Made by a program: the position numbers and the translations under genes. Below, piece by piece: positions 8,639 to 16,550 of a DNA stretch of 62,352 nt. The stretch is from NCBI GenBank assembly GCA_934090935.1, contig CAKOKD010000006.1, positions 1 through 62,352 of the forward strand, given 5' to 3'. A model generated the notes under the pieces. The model saw nothing but the letters and a program-made list of their open reading frames with translations. It had not been told where the DNA came from and searched no databases. The DNA comes from an uncultured Bacilli bacterium. Lineage in GTDB: Bacteria; Bacillota_I; Bacilli_A; RF39; UBA660. Each line of letters starts with the position of its first letter. Positions within the stretch are counted from its first letter, which is position 1.

Positions 8639-9385
8639 ATGAAAAAAGGATTGTTGGTTATTATGACTGGCGTTATGCTATTTGCCTCATTAACTATAGT
8701 AAATGCCGAAAGTCAAAGTGATACTATTACAAATCGAAGCGGTGTAGTAATTCCAATAGAAAAATATAATGCGTTAAAAAGTATTTATTCAAATAATTTT
8801 ATGGAATTTATGACTCAAGATCAATATGACATTATAAAAGATAAAGACTTGTCTAAAGTTGAGATAGTGGAAACCACTGATGAAGATTTAAACACATCAG
8901 GTATAAGACCACAAACAACTGAATATACGACAACATCTAAGAGTTTAAGAATCATAAATAATAATGGATATATAACTATGAGTTTGACTTGGTTAAAAGT
9001 TCCATCAATAAAGAAATACGATGTAATGGCATTTAGATTGAATTCTAGTGTAACAAGAACTACTGGATATTCTTTTAGACAATACTATATGTCAAATGGT
9101 GATTTAAAGGCTACAACATCTACATATCCACTTGATTTTGATAATGGTTCCGGTGTAACTTTTAAAGTTCAAAACGGAACTGATCATGAGATGGAAATGA
9201 CCTTTAATGTCACAGGTACTGGTAGAGTATACGGTTCATATCAACATGCTTGCAATAGTAGTGCTACATTAGCAAATGCAATGGATTATATAATCTCAGG
9301 TTCAGGCTATGGTGGCGTAATTCTATTTAATGAAAGAATAGAAAGCAAGTTTGACGGCATGGGCGGCGTATATTTGACTATTTAA
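8639..9385 (+). CDS. Secreted hypothetical protein
   Basis: The 248-residue product opens with a clear signal peptide (KK, then LLVIMTGVMLFASLTIVNA, cut expected after NA at about 23-24). The mature part is rich in Thr, Ser and Tyr and predicted beta-strand; the C-terminal half has YGSYQHAC and a Gly-rich end (GSGYGGVILF, FDGMGGVYLTI). No cell-wall sorting motif or lipobox is seen, so it is probably released. I do not recognise the family. It lies between a membrane-tethered regulator and an FtsX-like permease, so it may be exported by or signal through them. Confidence 0.65.
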   Translation: MKKGLLVIMTGVMLFASLTIVNAESQSDTITNRSGVVIPIEKYNALKSIYSNNFMEFMTQDQYDIIKDKDLSKVEIVETTDEDLNTSGIRPQTTEYTTTSKSLRIINNNGYITMSLTWLKVPSIKKYDVMAFRLNSSVTRTTGYSFRQYYMSNGDLKATTSTYPLDFDNGSGVTFKVQNGTDHEMEMTFNVTGTGRVYGSYQHACNSSATLANAMDYIISGSGYGGVILFNERIESKFDGMGGVYLTI

Positions 9386-9452
9386 AAACAAAAAAAGAAG
9401 CAATTAAATTAAAAAAACACACTTAAAAAAAGGAAATACTTAAAAACACGAA

Positions 9453-10574
9453 ATGGGACGACGAATAATGAAACTACAAGACATTGAAATCTCTGTACTA
9501 CCACATTACAATAAGAAAAACTGTGTAATGATTGCAACATATGCTTATATATTTGCAGTAACATCATTAATTATTACAGTTGCTTTTACACATCTTTATA
9601 ATTATCATCTTTCTCATAGAGAACAAATCTATGTATTTGATAAAAACGATGTTTATGATTTCAATGAAATTGAAGGACTAGATAAAATAATAGACCATAA
9701 TTCCTATAAAGTAACAGTACACACCACTAGCTTTAATTCTGAATATAATGGACTAATATATTTACTACGTCGTGATAACTATGAAATTAAAAATGGTAGA
9801 GATATAATTTATGATGATGAAATTGTCTGTCCGGATTTATTCGCTCCCGATAATAATATTAACTTATTAAATATACAACTAGAAAAACATAAAATATATG
9901 AGGATTTATATCACAAGCAGATTGGCGTAGACAAAAACCTTACGCTAAACATTGTCGGTAATTATGATTCAAACAAGAAAATTAATGACTTAAATGTTTG
10001 CTATGCCAGTGATAATCTAATAAACAAAATAGCCGAATCTAATTATTCATATAACACCGGATATAATTTACTTATTAAGGGTGATAGTGATCGAAGAGAA
10101 ATAATTAAATCATTATTGAGAAAAGGATACGATGTAAAATCTTACGAAGATAAAAGCTTAGTCTATGAAAATCTGGGTACTTTATTAGCTTTTATAGTTT
10201 GGATAATATCTTTTGTTATGTTGATTAAAGAAGTTAATGAATATATAAAAAGATATATACATCTCGTTAAAAGCGATAACTTCATAGATAACTACTTTTT
10301 AGGCATTGAACTATTTAATCGTTTAATTAATCAAATGATACTATTTATCGCGATTACTATAGGCGCTTATATAATGTATATATATGGTGAATATGTATAT
10401 CAGGTTTGGTATTTCAGAAATCTCGAATATCTTAATATTAATATACCTTTCAATTGGTTAGGATATACGTCTATTGTTCTCGTCGTCACGGTATATCCGT
10501 TGATATCATTGATAGGATTTAATATCATATATTACATAAAATGTAAAATACATGGAAGAATTGTTGAAAAATGA
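9453..10574 (+). CDS. FtsX/MacB-like membrane protein without adjacent ATPase
   Basis: The 373-residue protein has the four-segment topology of FtsX/MacB permeases: one membrane helix at about 28-48, an outer domain of about 195 residues that includes GRDIIYDDEIVCPDLF, then three helices at about 247-265, 290-318 and 343-366. Such proteins normally work with an ABC ATPase, but none is adjacent. The ATPase at 39066-39710 could serve in trans, which is speculation. The start is uncertain: ATG 9453 has no close ribosome site (AAAGGAAA is 17 bases away) and ATG 9468 is an alternative. A hairpin terminator overlaps its end. Confidence 0.6.
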   Translation: MGRRIMKLQDIEISVLPHYNKKNCVMIATYAYIFAVTSLIITVAFTHLYNYHLSHREQIYVFDKNDVYDFNEIEGLDKIIDHNSYKVTVHTTSFNSEYNGLIYLLRRDNYEIKNGRDIIYDDEIVCPDLFAPDNNINLLNIQLEKHKIYEDLYHKQIGVDKNLTLNIVGNYDSNKKINDLNVCYASDNLINKIAESNYSYNTGYNLLIKGDSDRREIIKSLLRKGYDVKSYEDKSLVYENLGTLLAFIVWIISFVMLIKEVNEYIKRYIHLVKSDNFIDNYFLGIELFNRLINQMILFIAITIGAYIMYIYGEYVYQVWYFRNLEYLNINIPFNWLGYTSIVLVVTVYPLISLIGFNIIYYIKCKIHGRIVEK

Positions 10575-10588
10575 TTCTTCTTTTTTTT
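10555..10588 (+). terminator. Terminator of the 9453 gene
   Basis: GAAGAAT pairs with ATTCTTC around a 12-base loop, followed by a run of T. The left arm overlaps the end of the coding region. Confidence 0.75.
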
Positions 10589-10590
10589 AC

Positions 10591-10619
10591 TTGAAATATA
10601 CGAACATATGTATTACAAT
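10591..10619 (+). promoter_or_regulatory. uvrA promoter with LexA-like box in the spacer
   Basis: TTGAAA (10591-10596), a 17-base spacer and TACAAT (10614-10619). The spacer holds ATACGAACATATGTAT, close to the Firmicutes SOS box CGAAC-N4-GTTCG: the left half is exact, the right half keeps GT. A second perfect inverted repeat, ACAAATTTTAAATTTGT, follows at 10631-10647. Confidence 0.6.
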
Positions 10620-10678
10620 TTAAAATGTATACAAATTTTAAATTTGTGGTAAAATAGTAAAGAAATTTAGGTGATATT

Positions 10679-13495
10679 ATGGATAAAATTATAATTAAAG
10701 GTGCAAGAGAAAACAACTTAAAGAATATTGACTTAGAGATTCCTAAAAATAAACTAGTAGTTATGACAGGAGTTTCTGGAAGTGGAAAAAGTTCACTTGC
10801 ATTTGATACCATTTATGCTGAAGGTCAAAGAAGATATGTTGAAAGTTTATCAGCTTATGCTCGTCAATTTTTAGGTGGAGAGTCTAAACCAGATGTTGAT
10901 TCAATAGAAGGTTTATCTCCAAGTATTTCTATTGATCAAAAATCAACAAATAATAACCCAAGAAGTACAGTTGGAACTGTAACTGAGATATATGATTATT
11001 TAAGACTTTTATTTGCTCGTGTAGGAGTTCCTTTTTGCCCTAAGCATAAAATACCTATAACAAGTCAAAGTATCGAAGAGATGACCAATAAAGTTTTATC
11101 ATATGAAGAAGGAACTAAGATGGAGATTTTAGCTCCGATTGTTCATGGAGAAAAAGGTACTCATAAGGATCTTTTTGAAAAGCTAAAAAAGGATGGATTT
11201 ACTAAGGTAAGAGTAAATGGAACTACTTATGATATTTATGATGAGATCACTTGTGAAAAAAACAAAAAAGATGATATTGATGTCGTAGTTGATAGAATTG
11301 TCTTAAAAGACAATGAAAGAAGTAGAATTTTTGAAGCAATCGAAACAGCTACTAAAATGGCCAATGGAAAGGTAATTATTAATTTAATTGGGGATAAAGA
11401 AATCGTTATGAGTGAAACTTATGCATGTCCCCACTGTGATTTTTCTCTTCCTGAACTTGAACCAAGAATATTTTCTTTTAATGCACCATATGGAGCTTGT
11501 CCAACATGTAAAGGTTTGGGTATAACAAAACATATATCAGTAGATTTACTTATACCCGATAAATCTAAATCTATTTTAGGTGGAGCAATTCAAACTATTA
11601 ATATTGAGGATAATATTGATACAACTAGATTATTAACTATTGCTCGTGAGTTAAATATTGATTTAACAGTACCAGTAAAAGATTTAAAAGAAGAAGATTT
11701 AAACATCATTCTTTATGGAACAAATCAAGTATTTAGATTTGAATACACATCAAAAACTGGTGGAAAAAGATCTACAAATGAAACATATGAAGGAATTGTT
11801 ACTAATCTTGAAAGAAGATATATGGAAACATCATCAACTTGGATAAGAGATTGGATAGATGGATATATGATTGAAAATACATGTCCAACATGTAAAGGTT
11901 CAAGATTAAAAAGTGATATTTTAAACATCAAAGTAAATAATAAAAATATTTATGAAGTAACAAATATGTCTATAAAGGATTTAATAACTTTCTTTGATAA
12001 ATTAAAATTAAGCAAAACGGAGATGGAAATAAGTGAACTTATCGTTAAAGAGATAAAATCACGTTTAGAGTTTTTAAATAATGTTGGTTTATCTTATCTT
12101 ACATTATCAAGAGCAGCCGGAACTTTATCAGGAGGAGAGGCTCAAAGAATCCGTCTTGCAACTCAAATAGGTTCAAAACTAAGTGGAGTTTTATATGTAC
12201 TAGATGAACCAAGTATTGGACTTCATCAAAGAGATAATCAAAAATTAATTGACAGTTTAAAAAATATGCGAGATTTAGGTAACACTCTAATTGTTGTTGA
12301 ACATGATGAGGATACGATGAGACAAGCAGATTATCTTGTTGATATTGGACCAGTAGCTGGAGAAAATGGCGGGTATTTAGTTGCCTCCGGAACACCAGAA
12401 GAAGTAATGAAAAATGAAAATTCCATAACTGGTGCTTATCTTTCAGGAAGAAAGAAAATTGAAATTCCTAAAAAGAGAAGAAAAGGTAATGGAGAGTTTA
12501 TTACGATCAAAGGTGCAAAAGAACATAACTTAAAAAATGTTTCGGTTAAATTTCCTTTAGGAACTTTCACTTGTGTAACCGGAGTGAGTGGTTCTGGAAA
12601 ATCTTCATTAGTTGATGGAATATTAAGAAACGCTTTATTGAAAAGTGTATATAACTCCAAAGTTATTGTTGGATCTTGTAAGGAAATAATAGGTTTAGAA
12701 AATGTTGATAAAATCGTAAGCATATCACAAGATCCAATAGGAAGAACTCCTAGAAGTAACCCAGCAACATATACTGGAGTATTTGATGATATTAGAAACG
12801 TATTTGCTGAAATGAAAGAATCAAAAATACGTGGATATGATAAAAGTAGATTCTCTTTCAATGTTAAAGGTGGAAGATGTGAAGCTTGTTGGGGAGATGG
12901 AGTGAAGAAGATTGAAATGCATTTTTTACCAGATGTTTATGTACCATGTGATGTATGTCATGGAACTCGTTTCAATCGTGAAACTCTTGATGTAAAATTT
13001 AAAGGAAAAAACATTGCCGAAGTTTTAGATATGCGTGTTTCAGAAGCAATTGAATTCTTCTCTAATGTTCCAAAAGTAAGGAACAAACTACAAGTTTTAA
13101 TGGATGTTGGATTGTCTTATATAAAATTAGGTCAATCAGCACCAACATTGTCAGGTGGAGAAGCAGGACGTGTAAAACTAGCTAAAGAGCTTCAAAAGAA
13201 ACCAACTGGAAAATCAGTATTTATTTTAGATGAACCAACAACGGGTCTTCACGTTGATGATATCAAAAAACTTCTTGAAATATTAAATAGAATTGTTGAA
13301 AACGGTGATACAGTGATCGTTATTGAACATAACCTTGATGTAATAAAAGTTGCAGACTATATCATTGATTTAGGTCCAGAAGGTGGAGATGGAGGCGGAA
13401 AAGTTGTTGCTACTGGAACCCCTGAAGCTGTTTCCAAGGTTAAAGAATCATATACCGGATATTATTTAAAGAAAATATTTGATGAGCAAAAATAA
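10679..13495 (+). CDS. uvrA: UvrABC excinuclease subunit A
   Basis: The 938-residue damage sensor of nucleotide excision repair, an ABC-type dimer that loads UvrB. Domains in order: Walker A GVSGSGKSSLAF near residue 31; first zinc module CPHC...CPTC; signature LSGGEAQRIRLA; Walker B LDEPSIGLHQRD; second Walker A GVSGSGKSSLVD; second zinc module CEAC...CDVC; signature LSGGEAGRVKLA and LDEPTTGLHVDD. The length is normal. In the second signature the usual Gln after GGEA is Gly, and CEACW replaces the common CEACQ; both are small departures. Start at ATG 10679 with AGGTGA. A LexA-like box in its promoter suggests damage induction. uvrB is not in the window. Confidence 0.97.
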   Translation: MDKIIIKGARENNLKNIDLEIPKNKLVVMTGVSGSGKSSLAFDTIYAEGQRRYVESLSAYARQFLGGESKPDVDSIEGLSPSISIDQKSTNNNPRSTVGTVTEIYDYLRLLFARVGVPFCPKHKIPITSQSIEEMTNKVLSYEEGTKMEILAPIVHGEKGTHKDLFEKLKKDGFTKVRVNGTTYDIYDEITCEKNKKDDIDVVVDRIVLKDNERSRIFEAIETATKMANGKVIINLIGDKEIVMSETYACPHCDFSLPELEPRIFSFNAPYGACPTCKGLGITKHISVDLLIPDKSKSILGGAIQTINIEDNIDTTRLLTIARELNIDLTVPVKDLKEEDLNIILYGTNQVFRFEYTSKTGGKRSTNETYEGIVTNLERRYMETSSTWIRDWIDGYMIENTCPTCKGSRLKSDILNIKVNNKNIYEVTNMSIKDLITFFDKLKLSKTEMEISELIVKEIKSRLEFLNNVGLSYLTLSRAAGTLSGGEAQRIRLATQIGSKLSGVLYVLDEPSIGLHQRDNQKLIDSLKNMRDLGNTLIVVEHDEDTMRQADYLVDIGPVAGENGGYLVASGTPEEVMKNENSITGAYLSGRKKIEIPKKRRKGNGEFITIKGAKEHNLKNVSVKFPLGTFTCVTGVSGSGKSSLVDGILRNALLKSVYNSKVIVGSCKEIIGLENVDKIVSISQDPIGRTPRSNPATYTGVFDDIRNVFAEMKESKIRGYDKSRFSFNVKGGRCEACWGDGVKKIEMHFLPDVYVPCDVCHGTRFNRETLDVKFKGKNIAEVLDMRVSEAIEFFSNVPKVRNKLQVLMDVGLSYIKLGQSAPTLSGGEAGRVKLAKELQKKPTGKSVFILDEPTTGLHVDDIKKLLEILNRIVENGDTVIVIEHNLDVIKVADYIIDLGPEGGDGGGKVVATGTPEAVSKVKESYTGYYLKKIFDEQK

Positions 13496-13500
13496 TGTAA

Positions 13501-13534
13501 AATGTTGATAATGTTAGAGTTATCAACATTTTTA
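13501..13534 (+). terminator. uvrA terminator
   Basis: Perfect 11-bp stem AATGTTGATAA with TTATCAACATT, 8-base loop, then T-rich tail. Confidence 0.9.
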
Positions 13535-13583
13535 TTTGAATAATTATAATTGATAAATTATAATTAATTAGGAGAGTGATAAA

Positions 13584-14399
13584 ATGAATCCAGTGATGTT
13601 TACAATTGGTAACTTTGAATTGAGATGGTATTCAGTTTTAATATTGTGTGCAGTTATTTCAGTATTTATATTAAGTGAAAGAGAAGCTAGTAGATTTAAT
13701 ATAAAAAAAGATTTTATGTTTAATCTAATGTTTTGGGGCCTAATATTTGGAATAATTGGAGCTAGATTATATTACTGTATCTTTGAATATAATGCCTTTA
13801 AGGACAACTTAATTGACATTTTTAAAGTTTGGGAAGGTGGACTTGCTATTCATGGCGGAATCATTTTTGGTTTAATAACTGTTATACTATATTGTAAGAA
13901 ATATAAGGTAAGAGTTTTAAGAATAACAGACATTATATGTGTTCCTCTTCTTTTAGGTCAAGCAATCGGTCGTTGGGGAAATTTCTTTAATCAAGAAGCT
14001 CATGGAGCTGCAACAAATGTAGAAACCTTAAAAAGACTATTTGTTCCCGATTTCGTCATAAAAGGAATGAATATAGATGGAGTAACTTACATGCCAAGTT
14101 TTTTCTTTGAATCTATTGTTTGTTTTATTGCATTTTTGCTTTTATTATTTATAAGAAGAGGGAAATACAATAAAGTGGGCGCTATAACTGCTTCGTATTT
14201 GCTCATTTATGGAACATTAAGATTCTTTATTGAAATAGGAAGAACAGATTCATTGATGATTGGTGGATTTAAAATGGCTCAAATAGTTTCTGTTGTCATG
14301 ATACTAGTTGGAATAGGAATGCTTATGTTTATGAGTAGAAAAGGACGATTTGAAGATTTATATAACGATCCAAATAACGTAGATGATATAACTTTTTAA
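13584..14399 (+). CDS. lgt: Prolipoprotein diacylglyceryl transferase
   Basis: The membrane enzyme that moves diacylglycerol from phosphatidylglycerol to the lipobox cysteine of prolipoproteins. This 271-residue protein has seven or so membrane helices and the family blocks: RWYSVLI near the start, GGLAIHGGIIFG (about 86-97), the signature GRWGNFFNQEAHG with the essential Arg (about 132-144), the FFFESI block, and RFFIEIGRTDSL near the C-terminus. Start at ATG 13584 with AGGAGAGTG. It stands alone between two terminators. Its presence implies that lipoproteins are made and anchored. Confidence 0.93.
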   Translation: MNPVMFTIGNFELRWYSVLILCAVISVFILSEREASRFNIKKDFMFNLMFWGLIFGIIGARLYYCIFEYNAFKDNLIDIFKVWEGGLAIHGGIIFGLITVILYCKKYKVRVLRITDIICVPLLLGQAIGRWGNFFNQEAHGAATNVETLKRLFVPDFVIKGMNIDGVTYMPSFFFESIVCFIAFLLLLFIRRGKYNKVGAITASYLLIYGTLRFFIEIGRTDSLMIGGFKMAQIVSVVMILVGIGMLMFMSRKGRFEDLYNDPNNVDDITF

Positions 14400-14424
14400 T
14401 ATACCGATTTGGTATATTTTTTTT
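14398..14424 (+). terminator. lgt terminator
   Basis: AATATACC-GATTT-GGTATATT hairpin followed by T-run; the left arm includes the lgt stop codon. Confidence 0.85.
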
Positions 14425-14475
14425 GTCACTTTTTTTAAATTCCTTCATAGACTATAATAGAAAGGAATGTGAAAA

Positions 14476-15381
14476 ATGAACAACGATTGTACATGTGGTA
14501 ATAAATTTAATCCATCATGTCCTCCATCACCACTTCCTCCAAGACCTCCAAGAGTAGGCCCAACTGGACCAACAGGTGCAACTGGACCAACAGGTCCAAG
14601 AGGAACACAAGGCCCAACAGGAGCACAAGGTGTTCAAGGCGTTCAAGGTGTTGCTGGAGAAACAGGACCTACAGGTCCACAAGGAATCCAAGGAATCCAA
14701 GGACCACAAGGTGTTTCCGGTGCAACTGGTCCAACAGGAGCACAAGGTGTAACTGGCCCAACAGGAGCAACTGGTGCAACTGGAACTCAAGGTATTCAAG
14801 GTATACAAGGAATCCAAGGTCCAACGGGACCAACTGGAGCAACAGGTAGTACTGGAGTTCAAGGAGAACAAGGAATTCAAGGTGTTCAAGGAATTCAAGG
14901 CCCAACAGGCCCAACAGGATCTCAAGGAATCCAAGGTATTCAAGGAGTACAAGGTCCAACAGGTCCAGCTGGAGATGCTGGAAGCACTGGAGCAACTGGA
15001 GCCACTGGCCCAACAGGTCCGACTGGTCCAACAGGTGCTGCTGGCGAATTAGGTGCAACTGGCCCTACAGGTGCAACTGGAGCAACAGGTCCAACAGGAG
15101 CTGATGGTGAAACCCCTGTATTAACAATTGGAACAATATCTACAGGAGAACCTGGAACAGAAGCAACTGCATCCATTTCTGGAACAGCTCCAAACTTTGT
15201 GCTTAATTTAACAATCCCTGCAGGTCCAACGGGACCAACAGGAGCAACCGGAGATACGGGAGCAACAGGTGCAGAAGGTCCAACAGGTCCGACTGGCCCA
15301 ACAGGAGATACGGGAGCAACAGGTCCAACAGGTCCAACAGGTCCGACAGGTCCAACGGGTCCAACAGGAGCAGGAGCATAA
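14476..15381 (+). CDS. Collagen-like Gly-X-Thr repeat protein
   Basis: The 301-residue protein has a short Cys/Pro-rich head (Cys at 5, 7 and 15; PSPLPPRPPR), then Gly-X-Y triplets over about residues 28-212, a non-collagen insert (TPVLTIGTISTGEPGTEA and following, about 215-250), and a final triplet run of GPT/GAT ending in GAGA. GPT and GAT triplets dominate, as in BclA-like exosporium and surface proteins; the Thr residues are likely glycan sites. The TIGTISTGEPGTEA insert is a feature I know from other Firmicutes collagen-like proteins. No signal peptide, anchor or C-terminal trimerisation domain is visible. A TPR-containing glycosyltransferase follows 9 bases later. Confidence 0.9.
   Translation: MNNDCTCGNKFNPSCPPSPLPPRPPRVGPTGPTGATGPTGPRGTQGPTGAQGVQGVQGVAGETGPTGPQGIQGIQGPQGVSGATGPTGAQGVTGPTGATGATGTQGIQGIQGIQGPTGPTGATGSTGVQGEQGIQGVQGIQGPTGPTGSQGIQGIQGVQGPTGPAGDAGSTGATGATGPTGPTGPTGAAGELGATGPTGATGATGPTGADGETPVLTIGTISTGEPGTEATASISGTAPNFVLNLTIPAGPTGPTGATGDTGATGAEGPTGPTGPTGDTGATGPTGPTGPTGPTGPTGAGA
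14540..15378 (+). repeat. Collagen-type 9-base coding repeat
   Basis: Long runs of degenerate 9-base units of the type GGTCCAACA encode Gly-Pro-Thr and related triplets. Such runs are prone to length change by slippage. Interrupted by the insert at about 15118-15225. Confidence 0.85.
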
Positions 15382-15390
15382 GGAATATAG

Positions 15391-16461
15391 ATGAATAAAA
15401 AATTAAAGGTAGCTGTATACGCAATATCTAAGAATGAAGAAAAGTTTGTAAAAAGATGGTATGAATCAATGAAAGAAGCAGATGCAATTTATGTTCTTGA
15501 TACGGGATCAACTGATAATACAGTAAAACTTTTAAAGTCTTTAGGTGTAAATGTAAAAGTTGAAATCATTTCTCCTTGGAGATTTGATGTAGCAAGAAAT
15601 AAAAGTTTAGAAATGGTTCCCGAAGATGTTGATGTATGTGTATGTACGGATTTAGACGAAGTATTTGAAAGTGGTTGGCGTAGTAAAATTGATGCATCAT
15701 TTAAAAATGCCAATCGACTTCGTTATAAATATAATTGGTCACTGGATGAAAAAAATCGTCCAATAGTTTCTTTCCTTTATGAAAAGATTCATGATCGTAA
15801 GCATTACAAATGGATTTATCCAGTACATGAAATCTTGGAGTGTTCTTTAGATAACGAAATTGTTAATACTGATGAAACTATAGTTTTAAATCATTATCCT
15901 GATAAAACTAAATCACGTTCTCAGTATTTAAATCTATTAGAATTATCTCATCAAGAAAATCCTGATAATGATCGAACTTTACATTATTTAGGAAGAGAAT
16001 ACATGTATTATGGAAGATGGAATGAAGCTATCGACACTTTAATAAAACATACTAAAATGGAATCTGCTTGGTATTTGGAACGCGCAGCATCAATGCGTTT
16101 TATAAGCAGATGTTATCAACATTTAGGAAGGGACGAAGAAGCTGAAATATGGTTAAATAAAGCTATACTAACTTCTCCATCTGCTCGTGAACCATATGTT
16201 GAACTTGCTTTCTTAAAGTTCAAACAGAAAAAATATATGGAAGTCATAACAACTTTATTAAAAGCTAAGCTTATAAGTAAAAATGAACTTTTATATATCA
16301 ATGAACCATTTTGTTTTGATTCAACCATAGATGATTTATTATCCATCTCTTTCTATAATTTAGGTCTTAAAGATGAAGCCTTATTCTATGTGGATAAAGC
16401 TTTATCCTATAATGATACCGATGAAAGACTTAAAAACAATAAGAGGATATTTGAAAAATAA
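15391..16461 (+). CDS. Family 2-like glycosyltransferase with TPR tail
   Basis: The 356-residue protein starts with a GT-A domain (residues 1-165): AISKNEEKFVKRWYES, VLDTGSTDNT for nucleotide binding, and a DxD-type motif in CTDLDEVFESGW, followed by WIYPVHEIL. The second half (about 190-350) is made of tetratricopeptide-like helices (LHYLGREYMYYGRWNEAID and similar). This type fits bacterial glycosyltransferases that act on proteins. It lies 9 bases after the collagen-like gene, so the natural substrate is the Thr-rich collagen-like protein; that is inference by position. No signal peptide, so it is cytoplasmic. Confidence 0.85.
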   Translation: MNKKLKVAVYAISKNEEKFVKRWYESMKEADAIYVLDTGSTDNTVKLLKSLGVNVKVEIISPWRFDVARNKSLEMVPEDVDVCVCTDLDEVFESGWRSKIDASFKNANRLRYKYNWSLDEKNRPIVSFLYEKIHDRKHYKWIYPVHEILECSLDNEIVNTDETIVLNHYPDKTKSRSQYLNLLELSHQENPDNDRTLHYLGREYMYYGRWNEAIDTLIKHTKMESAWYLERAASMRFISRCYQHLGRDEEAEIWLNKAILTSPSAREPYVELAFLKFKQKKYMEVITTLLKAKLISKNELLYINEPFCFDSTIDDLLSISFYNLGLKDEALFYVDKALSYNDTDERLKNNKRIFEK

Positions 16462-16478
16462 TATCTTCTTTTTTTTTG
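16441..16478 (+). terminator. Terminator of the collagen-like/GT operon
   Basis: AAGAGGATAT pairs with ATATCTTCTT (one G-T) around a 10-base loop, then nine or more T. Confidence 0.85.
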
Positions 16479-16497
16479 TAAATTAAAAAGTTTTAGG

Positions 16498-16526
16498 TAG
16501 AAACGAACAATTGTTTATAGTATAAT
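16498..16526 (+). promoter_or_regulatory. pcrA promoter with LexA-like box in the spacer
   Basis: TAGAAA (16498-16503), a 17-base spacer, TATAAT (16521-16526). The spacer starts with CGAACAATTGTTTA (16504-16517), one base away from the GAAC-N4-GTTC core of the Firmicutes SOS box. Same placement as at uvrA. Confidence 0.65.
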
Positions 16527-16550
16527 AATAGAAGAAAAGGATTGATTTAA

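Noticed and set aside
14517..15424. Several long open frames on both strands across the collagen-like gene
   Set aside because: They are shadows created by the 9-base coding repeat; the Gly-X-Y frame is the real one.
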